Source: Antribacter gilvus (GTDB lineage: Bacteria > Actinomycetota > Actinomycetes > Actinomycetales > Cellulomonadaceae). Taken from it: a stretch of 64,000 nt of DNA. A program made the translations under genes and the position numbers. The DNA lies in NCBI RefSeq assembly GCF_003946865.1, contig NZ_QXTH01000003.1:310001-374000 (forward strand), given 5' to 3'. A model generated the notes under the pieces. It did not search any database and was not told the DNA's origin. It worked only from the letters and a program-made list of their open reading frames with translations. This document shows positions 55,401 to 63,741 of the stretch, piece after piece; the first letter of the stretch is position 1, and the number at the start of each line of letters is the position of its first letter.

Positions 55401-55756
55401 CCGACCGCGCCGAGGTGATCCGCCGGTTCAAGGACGGCACCGCGCCTGTGTTCCTCATCAGCCTCAAGGCCGGCGGGTTCGGGCTGAACCTCACCGAGGC
55501 CGACTACGTCTACCTGCTCGACCCGTGGTGGAACCCCGCCACGGAGGCGCAGGCGATCGACCGGACGCACCGCATCGGCCAGACGCGCAACGTCATGGTG
55601 TTCCGGCTCGTCTCCGAGGGGACCGTCGAGGAGAAGGTCATGGCGCTGAAGCAGCGCAAGGCTCAGCTCTTCGACGCCGTCCTCGGCGACGACGAGGGCG
55701 TGTTCTCGGCCTCGCTCAGCGCCGACGACGTGCGCGGCCTGCTCGACGCGATCTGA
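52442..55756 (+). CDS. SWIM zinc-finger SNF2-family helicase
   Basis: An 1104-residue SNF2-type DNA translocase. An N-terminal SWIM zinc finger (CSCPVGTDCKHVAATLI, near residues 78-95) precedes a long middle region and the ATPase: motif I DDMGLGKTVETL, motif II LDEAQFAKN (DEAQ variant), ITGTPLENNLMELW, then FSQFTSFLQR, LISLKAGGFGLNLTEADYV and the C-terminal RTHRIGQTRNV. GTG 52442 is the likely start; AACCAT lies 6 nt upstream as a -10-like box. Such proteins are widespread in actinobacteria and presumably remodel protein-DNA complexes during repair or transcription. It faces a RecQ-like gene. Confidence 0.93.
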   Translation: MVLPASPPSLDAAAVRRLVGAAAYERGLDYQRSGRVLDWTWRARTRELGARVRGSGRSVYTCLVTFDVARSGRYEVIAADCSCPVGTDCKHVAATLIESGVAAEEDPAEAAGHPRRATWRDALGRVTAGPAPGAAGGDLTAGLRVRLTGASAVLPGAPPPAIAVRPALRTGSARWTAGSEASWDRLRYGYGLPLGPQVREWFAELADLAANRGGRYRLPAWVDLEDLGRAVWTHLEQAADLGIELVGAAKGETVRLARQAEVVAEASSTGDGGLRLAPALRFDGVRVAASAFGAAGPAGLFAVEPHDGGQVLLLGPVRGALTVPQRELLALPETVVPPADVPEFLGEVYPSLRRRVGVRSDGTVDLPEPPRPVLVAHVRYESPARAGVSWEWEYGSARRPFGPDDADPLRDPGLERAILGRVEDAVRQADGFGGFAVAEARDFLGLAALDLTRSVVPVLRGLGDVRVDAEDVPAYAELDQRPVVGLAAAATNDHDWVDLQLSVRVDGREIPFRPLFEALVRGTGRLLLVDGSWMRTDRPVFDKLRDLIDEAKRLSDNPTTLRLSRYQAGLWGELEEVADVVEQSDAWRRSVGDLLALVRSGESPGDDPLTTAVPVPVGLKAELRPYQQHGFEWLTFLWERGLGGILADDMGLGKTVETLAFLAHARAESPAASPFLVVAPASVVSNWAAEAERFTPDLRVVVLPTTAAKAGTTVAEAAAGADVVVTSYAIFRLDFEAFADVAWSGLVLDEAQFAKNHQTRANECARRLRAPFKVAITGTPLENNLMELWAMLAIVAPGLFPSAGRFRLEYVRPVEAAARDAALSPGARDASVARAGAATLARLRRRVRPLLLRRTKEQVAPELPARQEQVLRVTLDPRHRRVYDTHLQRERSRMLGLLTDFDANRVAIFRALTTLRRLALDATLVDPVAYRGVRSAKLEVLEEQLVELAAEGHRALVFSQFTSFLQRAADRCRQAGLDVEYLDGSTTDRAEVIRRFKDGTAPVFLISLKAGGFGLNLTEADYVYLLDPWWNPATEAQAIDRTHRIGQTRNVMVFRLVSEGTVEEKVMALKQRKAQLFDAVLGDDEGVFSASLSADDVRGLLDAI

Positions 55757-55758
55757 CG

Positions 55759-55826
55759 CCGGGGCCGGGCCTCGCCGGGGCCGGGCCTCGCCGGGCCCGC
55801 CGGCCCGGCCGGACCCGGCCCGTCCA
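55759..55826. repeat. GC-rich 16-bp tandem repeat between two helicase genes
   Basis: CCGGGGCCGGGCCTCG occurs at 55759-55774 and 55775-55790, followed by a degenerate continuation of GGCC-rich sequence. It lies between convergent stops and could fold as a terminator for both. Confidence 0.65.
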
Positions 55827-55837
55827 ACCCCCGTCGG

Positions 55838-58261
55838 CTACCGCACCCCCAGCACGAACGGGTAGACCGCCGACGCCCCTGCCTGCCGCAGGAGCCGCGA
55901 CGCGACGGTGACCGTCCAGCCGGAGTCCGTGTAGTCGTCGACGAGGAGCACCGCGCGGCCGGGCAGCCCGCGGAGCGCGGGCTCGCCGAGCTCGAGCTGC
56001 AGCCGACGCATCACCCCGGCGAGCCGCATCGCCGAGTTCACGTCGTGCCGGCCGGGCTCCTCCTGGCCGGGGACGGGGCCGACGGCGCCGATCAGGGGGA
56101 CCCCGAGGTACTTCGCCAGCCCGGTCGCGAGGTGGAAGGTGAGCTGCGGGCGGGTCACCGACCGGACCGCCACGACGCCCTGGACGAGCAGCCGTCCGGG
56201 GGTGGCCTCGTCGGCCGGGGCGTCGCCCGGCGGGGCGTCGCCCTCGTCACTCACGGGTGCCGCCTCACGCAGCGCCGCCCAGTCGTCGAGGACCCGGGCG
56301 GCGGCGCGGCGCAGCGGCACCGGCACCTCGCCGTCGGGCGCACCGGGGGCGAGCAGGTCGCGCAGGGGACCCGACCAGCCGAGCCCGTCGAGCCGGGCCA
56401 CGGCCCGCCCGGGCTCGGCCTGCTCCCCGGCCGGGATGCGGCCCTTCACGTCGAGCCCGAGGGTCGACAGCCCGGTGGGCCACATGCGGCGCGACTCGAT
56501 CTCGACGCCCGGCCGGTCCATCTCGGCACGCGCCTCGGCGATCGCCTCCGCGTCCGGCGCGTCGGGCAGGTCCACGCCGCCGCACCGGTCGCACCGCCCG
56601 CACTCCCAGCCCGGCTCGAGCTGCGGGTCGTCGAGCTGCGCGCGCAGGTAGGCCATGCGGCACCCGGGCGTCGCGACGTAGTCGACCATCGCCTGCTGCT
56701 CGGCCGCGCGGGTCGCGGCGACCCGCTCGTACCGCTGCGCGTCGTAGACCCACTCCTGACCGGTGGCGACCCAGCCGCCCTGGACCCGCTTCACGGCGCC
56801 GTCGACGTCGAGCACCTTGAGCATGGTCTCGAGCCGGGACCGGCGCAGGTCCACGTGCGCCTCGAGGGCGGCCGTCGACAGGGTCCCGCCGGCGCCCTGC
56901 AGCGCGGCCAGGGTGGCGCGCACCTGGGCCTCGGCCGGGAACGCCTGCTCGCCGAACCAGTCCCAGATCGCCTTGTCCTCCTGCCCCGGGAGGAGCACCA
57001 CGACGGCCCGGTCCACGCCACGTCCCGCACGACCGACCTGCTGGTAGTAAGCGATCGGGGACGAGGGAGCGCCGAGGTGCACCACGAACCCGAGGTCGGG
57101 CTTGTCGAAACCCATGCCGAGCGCGGACGTGGCCACGAGGGCCTTGACGCGGTTCTCCTTGAGGTCGGTCTCGAGCTGCTCGCGCTCGGCGGGCTCCGTG
57201 CGGCCCGTGTAGGCGGAGACGGCGAGCCCGTGCCCGCGCAGCTGCTCCGCGACCTGCTCCGCCGCGGAGACGGTGAGGCAGTACACGATGCCCGACCCGT
57301 CGACGTCCTGGAGCGTCTCCGCCAGCCAGGCCACGCGCGTGGGCTGGTCTCCCAGCTCCAGCACGGCGAGGTGCAGGGACTCGCGGTCCAGCGCGCCACG
57401 CAGCACGAGCACGTCCTCCGCCGTTGCGCCGCCCGACACCCCGAGCTGCTCCGCCACGTCGGCGGTCACGCGCGCGTTGGCCGTGGCCGTCGTCGCCAGC
57501 ACCGGGATGCCTGGCGGCAGGTCCGTCAGCAGGGTGCGGATGCGCCGGTAGTCCGGCCGGAAGTCGTGTCCCCAGTCGCTGATGCAGTGCGCCTCGTCGA
57601 TCACGACGAGGCCCGCGTCGGCCGCCAGGCGCGGCAGCACCTCGTCGCGGAAGCCCGGGTTGTTGAGCCGTTCGGGGGAGCAGAGCAGCACGTCCACCTC
57701 CCCGCGCCCGATCGCCGCGTGGACCTCGGCCCACTCGGTGACGTTCGCGGAGTTGATGGTGACGGCCCGGATCCCGGCGCGCGCCGCGGCCGCGATCTGG
57801 TCGCGCATGAGGGCGAGCAGCGGTGACACGATGATCGTGGGCCCGGCACCTCGCGCGCGCAGCAGGCGGGTCGCGACGAAGTACACCGCCGACTTGCCCC
57901 ACCCGGTGCGCTGGACCACGAGCGCGCGGCGCCGGAACGCGGTCAGCGCCTCGATCGCCAGCCACTGGTCCTCGCGGAGCACCGCGTCCTCGCGCCCCAC
58001 GAGCTGGCGGAGGGCGACCTCGGCCTCGTCGCGCAGCGTCCCGCCCTGGCCCGCCCCCTCCATCAGGTCGCGCAGCATCGCCAGCTTCGCCGCCTTCGCC
58101 GCCTCGGGCGAGACAGGCGCGGCGGCGCCGGGTCGCCGGGGGGCCGCAGCCCGGCCGGCGGGCGCCGCGCCGGGCGCGTCGGACGTGGGCGGCTCCCCGA
58201 AGTCGTCGGGGGGCTCGTCCATCGCGAAGGGGAGGTCGGCGAACGGGTCCGAAGAAGTCAC
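55838..58261 (-). CDS. RecQ-family helicase with C-terminal phosphoribosyltransferase-like domain
   Basis: An 807-residue protein. Helicase motifs: I QRTGWGKSAVYF, II VVIDEAHCISDWGHDFRPDYRR (DEAH), TTATANARV, motif V GMGFDKPDLGFVVHLG and VI QQVGRAGRGVDRAV. A zinc-binding segment with CxxC pairs (CGRCDRCGG) follows. The last 150 residues carry a PRTase-like fold with the PRPP-loop-like VLLVDDYTDSGWTVTVA. GTG 58261 has TACGAT 6 nt upstream on the minus strand (58273-58268), the leaderless pattern. The N-terminal 80 residues are disordered. Role in repair is inferred; the PRTase domain's substrate is unknown. Confidence 0.92.
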   Translation of the reverse strand: MTSSDPFADLPFAMDEPPDDFGEPPTSDAPGAAPAGRAAAPRRPGAAAPVSPEAAKAAKLAMLRDLMEGAGQGGTLRDEAEVALRQLVGREDAVLREDQWLAIEALTAFRRRALVVQRTGWGKSAVYFVATRLLRARGAGPTIIVSPLLALMRDQIAAAARAGIRAVTINSANVTEWAEVHAAIGRGEVDVLLCSPERLNNPGFRDEVLPRLAADAGLVVIDEAHCISDWGHDFRPDYRRIRTLLTDLPPGIPVLATTATANARVTADVAEQLGVSGGATAEDVLVLRGALDRESLHLAVLELGDQPTRVAWLAETLQDVDGSGIVYCLTVSAAEQVAEQLRGHGLAVSAYTGRTEPAEREQLETDLKENRVKALVATSALGMGFDKPDLGFVVHLGAPSSPIAYYQQVGRAGRGVDRAVVVLLPGQEDKAIWDWFGEQAFPAEAQVRATLAALQGAGGTLSTAALEAHVDLRRSRLETMLKVLDVDGAVKRVQGGWVATGQEWVYDAQRYERVAATRAAEQQAMVDYVATPGCRMAYLRAQLDDPQLEPGWECGRCDRCGGVDLPDAPDAEAIAEARAEMDRPGVEIESRRMWPTGLSTLGLDVKGRIPAGEQAEPGRAVARLDGLGWSGPLRDLLAPGAPDGEVPVPLRRAAARVLDDWAALREAAPVSDEGDAPPGDAPADEATPGRLLVQGVVAVRSVTRPQLTFHLATGLAKYLGVPLIGAVGPVPGQEEPGRHDVNSAMRLAGVMRRLQLELGEPALRGLPGRAVLLVDDYTDSGWTVTVASRLLRQAGASAVYPFVLGVR

Positions 58262-58329
58262 GTGTCGATCGTAGGGGCGACCACCGACGCTCGGGCCGGT
58301 CGGCGGTCGCCACCTGTGGACAACCCGCG

Positions 58330-59190
58330 CTACTCGTCCAGGTCGATGGTCCCGTCCCGACGCCCGGCCTCGCCGAAGAGCGTGAAGCCGAGCGCGGCGA
58401 GCGCGAACCATCCGGCACCGGTCAGGAACGCCCACAGCAGCGGTTCCCCGACGGCGCCCGGCCCGCCGCCGGCCTGGAGCGCCCGGACGCCGTCGAGCCC
58501 GTGGGTCATGGGCAGCGTCTGCGCGAGGGCCTGTACCCACCCCGGCCACGTCGCGACGGGGACGGTGACGCCGGTGACGAGCATCACCAGCGTGTGGGCG
58601 ACGTTGCTCACGATGTTCCGCCACCGCGGCCCGCGCAGCACGACGGCGGCGAGCGAGAGCGCGACCCCGTACATGGCGCAGGCGGTCAGGAGCACGGTCA
58701 GCCCGGCGGCGACGGCGGCGCCCACGGTCCACGTCACGCCGAGGAACGGACCCACCACGAACAGCGCGACACCCGACGTGGCCACGCCGCTCGGGATCCA
58801 CTGCAGCGACCTGCCCACGAACACCGGCCACAGCGGCCCCGGGGCGGACACCAGCAGGGCGAGCGTGCCGGTGCTGCGCTCCCAGGTCGTCGAGGCGACG
58901 GACATGAACACCTCGACGACGGCCACCATGACCGCCTGGCCCACGAAGAGCCGGACGAGCGCCTCGCGGTCGTCGAGGAGCAGGCCGATGATCGCGAAGA
59001 AGACCACCTGGGTCACGATGCGGCCCAGCCATCCGACGGACCAGGTCAGTGGCGTGTAGACGGTGCGCAGGTCGGCGAGAGCGACCCGCGACGCGGCGGC
59101 CACGATCCGGCCGGGGCTCGGCCTCCGCCCGGGGCTCGGCCTGCGGACGCTGCCCGTGGCCTCCGGGGCAGGGGTGGTGAGCTCAGGCAT
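58330..59190 (-). CDS. ABC-2 type transporter permease (second)
   Basis: A 286-residue ABC-2 permease with six predicted spans after a 35-residue Pro-rich cytoplasmic tail that contains a small tandem repeat (PSPGRRPSPGR). DLRTVYTPLTWSVGWLGRIV and STTWERSTGTLALLVSAP are typical of exporter permeases. ATG 59190 overlaps the end of the previous permease by 8 bases, so it is the last gene of a three-gene exporter operon. The substrate (drug, lipid or peptide) is not indicated. Confidence 0.9.
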   Translation of the reverse strand: MPELTTPAPEATGSVRRPSPGRRPSPGRIVAAASRVALADLRTVYTPLTWSVGWLGRIVTQVVFFAIIGLLLDDREALVRLFVGQAVMVAVVEVFMSVASTTWERSTGTLALLVSAPGPLWPVFVGRSLQWIPSGVATSGVALFVVGPFLGVTWTVGAAVAAGLTVLLTACAMYGVALSLAAVVLRGPRWRNIVSNVAHTLVMLVTGVTVPVATWPGWVQALAQTLPMTHGLDGVRALQAGGGPGAVGEPLLWAFLTGAGWFALAALGFTLFGEAGRRDGTIDLDE

Positions 59191-59959
59191 GCGCGAGGCT
59201 CCCGGTCCGGCGGACACGCTGCAGCGTGCGCCCGAGCAGGCCATGGGCGACGACGTACCCGGCGGCGCCGAGCCCGACGACCGCGGCCAGCCGGGCTCCG
59301 AGGCCGACCACGGGCCCGGCGGCCAGCGCGTCCCGCAACAGGTCCGACGACCACGACAGGAACACCAGCCGGGAGGGCCACTCGACCCAGGTGGGCAGGA
59401 GCGACACCGGAACGAGCACGCCACCGAGCACGTAGAAGGGGTAGCTGAGCGAGTTCTGGAAGGTCCGCGCCGAGCGGGCGAGCACGAAGACGCACGCCAT
59501 GACCCCTGCCCAGCCGGTCATCGCGAGGGCGGTCAGCCCCAGCACCAGGAGGAAGACCCAGGGATGGGCCACGTCCACCGGGGAGCCGGTGAGCGCCCAG
59601 CCCACGGCCCAGGCCTCGGCGAAGGCGACCAGGGAGACGGCGACGACCGCGAGGACGCGCCCCCCGAGGAGCGCCGCGAACGGCGCGGGCGCGGCCAGCA
59701 GCGCCTCGAGCGACCCGTTCTCCCGGTCCTTGGCGATCAGCTCGCCGGCGGTCTGCAGGCTCATCTGCCAGAGGGCGATCAGGGCGGGCGCCAGGACGCC
59801 GTACGCGGTGAGGTCGCCGCGACCGGCGTGCAGGAAGATCGTCACGAAGACCGCGGTGGTCAGCGGCGCAGTGAACAGTGCGAGGAACCAGTCGGGCGTG
59901 CCCCGCATCTGCCGCAGCTGCACCACGACCCCTGTCGCCACGGTCCGCACCACGCTCAC
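59183..59959 (-). CDS. ABC-2 type transporter permease (first)
   Basis: A 258-residue ABC-2 permease with six predicted spans. FLALFTAPLTTAVFVTIFLHAG and the AKDRENGSLEALLAAPAP loop are typical for this family. GTG 59959 overlaps the ATPase stop (GTGA). Two different permeases with a single ATPase gene suggest a heterodimeric membrane part. Confidence 0.9.
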   Translation of the reverse strand: MSVVRTVATGVVVQLRQMRGTPDWFLALFTAPLTTAVFVTIFLHAGRGDLTAYGVLAPALIALWQMSLQTAGELIAKDRENGSLEALLAAPAPFAALLGGRVLAVVAVSLVAFAEAWAVGWALTGSPVDVAHPWVFLLVLGLTALAMTGWAGVMACVFVLARSARTFQNSLSYPFYVLGGVLVPVSLLPTWVEWPSRLVFLSWSSDLLRDALAAGPVVGLGARLAAVVGLGAAGYVVAHGLLGRTLQRVRRTGSLAHA

Positions 59960-60951
59960 GAGCCCACCCGCATCCCGCGCCGGTTCCCGTCGCCGTCCGT
60001 CCCCAGGAGGCCCAGGTAGACCTCCTCCAGGGACGGCGGCCCCGCGGTCACCGAGGTGTGACCGGCGGCGAGGATCGCGGCCATCACCTGCCCGACGACG
60101 TCCTGGCCCCCCTCCACGTCGACGTCGAGCGTGCGCCGGGCCGGGTCGTGCGTCGTCAGGACGCCGGGGAGGTCCAGCGGCCCGGCGAGCGCGCGGGCGT
60201 CGGCGACGTCGTGCACCCGGATACGGCTCCCGCGCGCGAGGAGTCCGCGCACGTCGCCGGGAGTGCCTGTCCCGACGACCCGGCCGTGGTCGACGAACGT
60301 GACCGTGTCGCAGACCGACTCCGCCTCGGCCATGTCGTGGGTGGTCAGGACGACGGTGCGCCCCTCGGTACGCAGCTCGCCCACGAGGGCGCGGAAGTCG
60401 TGCGCCGAGACGGGGTCCATGCCGACGGTCGGCTCGTCGAGGAGGAGGAGCGGCGGGTCGGCGACGAGGCCGCGTGCCAGGTGGACCCGCTGCTTCATGC
60501 CGCGGCTGAACGTCTCGACCAGGCTGTCCGCCCGGTCGGCCAGCCCGAGCCGGTCGAGCAGCGCCGAGACCCGGGTACGGGTCTCGCGCCGGCCGAGGCC
60601 GTGCATGGCGCACCAGAACTCGAGGTTCTCGCGGGCGGAGAGCCGCCCGTACAGCCCGCGCTCGCCGCCGAAGACGATGCCGATCTCCCGGCGGACCTCC
60701 GCTGCGTCCCGGACGACGTCGAAGCCCAGCACGCTCGCGCGGCCCGACGTCGGCAGCAGCACCGTGCACGCGATCTTGCAGAGCGTGGTCTTGCCGGCGC
60801 CGTTCGGCCCGAGGAGACCGTGGACCCCGCCGGCCGGCAGCCGCAGGTCCACGCCGTCGAGGGCGGTCACCGGCGCCTTGCCCCGCGGGGTGAACACGCG
60901 GGTCAGCGACTCCAGGTGGAGGGCGTCGGGCGGGGACGTGGTGGCGGCCAT
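59956..60951 (-). CDS. ABC-2 exporter ATPase
   Basis: A 331-residue ATPase of the DrrA/ABC-2 type. Walker A LLGPNGAGKTTL (about residues 48-59), signature FSRGMKQRVHLARGL, Walker B LLLLDEPTVGMD and the switch region LTTHDMAEAESV are complete; a C-terminal domain follows as in drug exporters. First gene of a three-gene operon divergent from a LuxR-type regulator with 51 bases between starts. Confidence 0.93.
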   Translation of the reverse strand: MAATTSPPDALHLESLTRVFTPRGKAPVTALDGVDLRLPAGGVHGLLGPNGAGKTTLCKIACTVLLPTSGRASVLGFDVVRDAAEVRREIGIVFGGERGLYGRLSARENLEFWCAMHGLGRRETRTRVSALLDRLGLADRADSLVETFSRGMKQRVHLARGLVADPPLLLLDEPTVGMDPVSAHDFRALVGELRTEGRTVVLTTHDMAEAESVCDTVTFVDHGRVVGTGTPGDVRGLLARGSRIRVHDVADARALAGPLDLPGVLTTHDPARRTLDVDVEGGQDVVGQVMAAILAAGHTSVTAGPPSLEEVYLGLLGTDGDGNRRGMRVGS

Positions 60952-61002
60952 GGCGCCAGGATGGTGGGCGCCGGAATCATGGCACTAGTCAATACTACGT
61001 AG

Positions 61003-62553
61003 ATGAGCCGGTTCCGAGACCTCCTCCACCTGAGCCGCGCGGCCTGGCTCCGCGGCGACGCGGCGGCCACCTGGCGGTCGCTCGACGAGGCGGAGGCGCT
61101 CGCGGGCGACGACCCGGCGCTCCGCGCGGAGGTGCTCGCCGCCCGGAGCGTGGCCCTGGTGCGGGCGGAGCGGATGGCCGAGGCGCGGCTCGTCGCTGAG
61201 GCGGCGACCGCGCTGGCGGCCACCGTGCCCGGTCCGAGCGCCGGCCTCCGGGCCGCCGTCGCGCACGCCACGGTGAGCCGGAACGTCGTCGAACCCCCCG
61301 AGGGATGGGACGCCCACGGGCTTGCGGCGGCGCTGGCCGAGCTCGACCGCATCGCCGTCGCGCGCGAGCCCGAGCTGCTGGACGCGGCGTCACGCGCGAT
61401 CACGAACGGCCTGGTGCTGCGGATGGACGACGCCTGGCGGACCCTCGGCGCGGGACCGGGGCCCGTCCACTCGCGCGCGTGGGAGTGGGTGGGCCGGGCC
61501 CTGACGCTCGCCCACGACCTGCCCGACCCGGGCACCGTGCTGCGCCAGGCCGTGGACCTGGCGTGGCACACCGGGCAGTGGGAACGGGGCTGGGAGCACG
61601 CCCGGACCCACCTCGACCGCGAGACCCAGCGCAACGAGCTGGTGGCCGTGCTCGCCAAGGGCGCCACCTTCGCCTGGGAGGCAGGACGGGACGCCGACGC
61701 GCGGGAGCTCGGACGCCGGGCCGTGGCGTCGAGCGTCGCCGTCGACCACCCCTGGGTCCGGGTCTACGCGTACCTCGGCGGGGTGATCGCCGCCGCCGCG
61801 GGCGGTGGTTCGCTCGCGGCGGCCCTCCGCGCCTACGCGGCCTGCACCGACCGGGCGGGGCACGCGTCCCGCCGGGGCCGGGCGTGGCACGCCGCCCTCG
61901 TGGCCCTCGACGCCGGCCATCCGCCCGACGACGTGCGCGCGTTCCTCCGGCGGGTGGTCCCGGGCGGGCTGGGCCCACCGCGCCGCGAGGCGCTGGCACG
62001 CCTGCTGCTGGCCGACGCCGAGGACCGGCCCGCGGGCGCCCTCCCGGCCCCCGCGTGGGCGCACGACTCCGGGTCGCCCGGCCCCGGGGCGCCCGACGCC
62101 GACGCCCTGCTCGACACCCTGGACCTGCCCTCCCTCCCCGCGACCGACCAGGCCCGTGCCCTCCTCGCGCTCGCGCGGCGGGAGCGCCTCCACGGACGGG
62201 ACGGCGCGGCCGCCGCGCACCTCGTGCGCGCCCGCACGATCCTCGCCGCCTGGCCCGGCCGCGTGTCGGCGCGGGTCGAGCGAGAGGTGGGCGCCGTCGT
62301 CGGACACCTGGCGGCCACGCCGGCGCAGCGGCGGGTGCTGGACCTGCTCGTCGAGGGCTGGAGCAACGCAGCCGTCGCCGCCGCCCTCGGCCTCAGCGAG
62401 CGGACGGTGGCGGTGCACGTGTCGGCCCTGCTGCGGGCGAACCGGGCGACCTCCCGCACCGAGCTCGTCGCGCGCGAGCTGCGCCGCCGGGCGCTCGCCG
62501 GGGACGGCCCGCCAGGGACGTTCGGTGGGCGGACTCACATCCGTCCGCCGTGA
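61003..62553 (+). CDS. LuxR-type HTH regulator with helical-repeat N-terminus
   Basis: A 516-residue protein. The C-terminal LuxR helix-turn-helix (residues about 440-505, RVLDLLVEGWSNAAVAAAL, LSERTVAVHVSALL) is clear. The N-terminal 430 residues are Ala/Leu/Arg-rich and look like TPR-type helices; there is no Walker A, so it is not a full LAL/MalT regulator but resembles its sensor half. It is divergent from the ABC exporter genes, whose control it may exert. ATG 61003 is supported by AATACT 6 nt upstream, a near-consensus -10. Confidence 0.87.
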   Translation: MSRFRDLLHLSRAAWLRGDAAATWRSLDEAEALAGDDPALRAEVLAARSVALVRAERMAEARLVAEAATALAATVPGPSAGLRAAVAHATVSRNVVEPPEGWDAHGLAAALAELDRIAVAREPELLDAASRAITNGLVLRMDDAWRTLGAGPGPVHSRAWEWVGRALTLAHDLPDPGTVLRQAVDLAWHTGQWERGWEHARTHLDRETQRNELVAVLAKGATFAWEAGRDADARELGRRAVASSVAVDHPWVRVYAYLGGVIAAAAGGGSLAAALRAYAACTDRAGHASRRGRAWHAALVALDAGHPPDDVRAFLRRVVPGGLGPPRREALARLLLADAEDRPAGALPAPAWAHDSGSPGPGAPDADALLDTLDLPSLPATDQARALLALARRERLHGRDGAAAAHLVRARTILAAWPGRVSARVEREVGAVVGHLAATPAQRRVLDLLVEGWSNAAVAAALGLSERTVAVHVSALLRANRATSRTELVARELRRRALAGDGPPGTFGGRTHIRPP

Positions 62554-62574
62554 CAGCCTCCGTAGACTGGGACG

Positions 62575-63741
62575 GTGACCACGACCCCCAGCACGGGACG
62601 CCGGGCCGTGCTGCCCCTGCGTCCCGAGCTCGCCGACGAGGAGCCCTACGGCGCCCCGCAGCTCGACGTGCCGGTCCTGCTGAACGTCAACGAGAACCCG
62701 TACCCCCCGGACGACGACGTGGTGGCGACCATCGCGGCCGAGGTGACCCGTGCGGCCCGCAGCCTCAACCGGTACCCCGACCGCGACTTCCCGGCCCTGC
62801 GCGCCGACCTCGCGGACTACCTGATGCTCGAGTCGGGCGTCTGCATGGAGGGCTTCGACGTCTGGGCCGCCAACGGCTCCAACGAGGTCATGCTCCACCT
62901 GCTGCAGGCCTTCGGCGGGCCCGGGCGCACCGCGCTGTCCTTCGCGCCCACGTACTCGATGTACCCCGAGTACGCGCGTGACACGCACACCACCTGGGTC
63001 ACCGGCCGCCGCGAGGAGGACTTCACCCTCGACCCGGACGCCGCCGTCGCAGCCGTGGCCGAGCACCGGCCCTCCGTGATCCTCCTGACCAGCCCCAACA
63101 ACCCGACGGGCACCGCCCTGCCGACCGCCACGATCGAGGCGGTCCTCGCGGCCGCCCGCGACGTGGACGTGGACGGTACGGGCGCACCCGCCGTCGTCGT
63201 CGTCGACGAGGCCTACGCCGAGTTCCGGCGCGCCGGGACGCCGTCGGCCCTCGCGCTGCTCGCCGACCACCCGCACCTGGCCGTCTCGCGCACCATGTCC
63301 AAGGCGTTCGCCCTCGCCGGCGCGCGCGTCGGCTACCTCGCCGCGAGCCGCGAGCTCGTGGACGCCCTGCGCGTCGTGCGCCTGCCCTACCACCTCAGCG
63401 CCGTCACCCAGGCCACCGCCCGCGCGGCCCTGCGCCACCGCGAGTCCCTGCTCGCGCAGGTCGACACGCTCCGCACCGAGCGCGACGGGCTCGTCGCCTG
63501 GCTCCGGGCCCAGACCCACGCCGACGGCACGCCGTTCGAGGTGGCCGAGTCCGACGCGAACTTCGTGCTCTTCGGCCGGTTCGCCGACCGCCACGCCGTC
63601 TGGCAGGGTCTTCTCGACCACGGCGTGCTCATCCGGGAGACCGGCCCCGACGGGTGGCTCCGCGTCTCCGTCGGCACCACTGCCGAGACTGCGGCGTTCC
63701 GGGACGCCCTGACCCAGGTCCTTCTCAAGGAGGAAGCATGA
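62575..63741 (+). CDS. hisC: Histidinol-phosphate aminotransferase
   Basis: HisC of 388 residues, a PLP-dependent class I/II aminotransferase of histidine synthesis. Motifs: [48 protein letters not shown], and the PLP lysine in [19 protein letters not shown] 62575 has TAGACT (62563-62568) 6 nt upstream and no ribosome binding site, so it is probably leaderless and starts the hisCB operon. It overlaps hisB by ATGA. Confidence 0.96.
   Translation: MTTTPSTGRRAVLPLRPELADEEPYGAPQLDVPVLLNVNENPYPPDDDVVATIAAEVTRAARSLNRYPDRDFPALRADLADYLMLESGVCMEGFDVWAANGSNEVMLHLLQAFGGPGRTALSFAPTYSMYPEYARDTHTTWVTGRREEDFTLDPDAAVAAVAEHRPSVILLTSPNNPTGTALPTATIEAVLAAARDVDVDGTGAPAVVVVDEAYAEFRRAGTPSALALLADHPHLAVSRTMSKAFALAGARVGYLAASRELVDALRVVRLPYHLSAVTQATARAALRHRESLLAQVDTLRTERDGLVAWLRAQTHADGTPFEVAESDANFVLFGRFADRHAVWQGLLDHGVLIRETGPDGWLRVSVGTTAETAAFRDALTQVLLKEEA

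Noticed and set aside
55757-55837. Small RNA gene between the helicases
   Set aside because: The segment is a simple GC-rich tandem repeat; no promoter or conserved fold could be supported.
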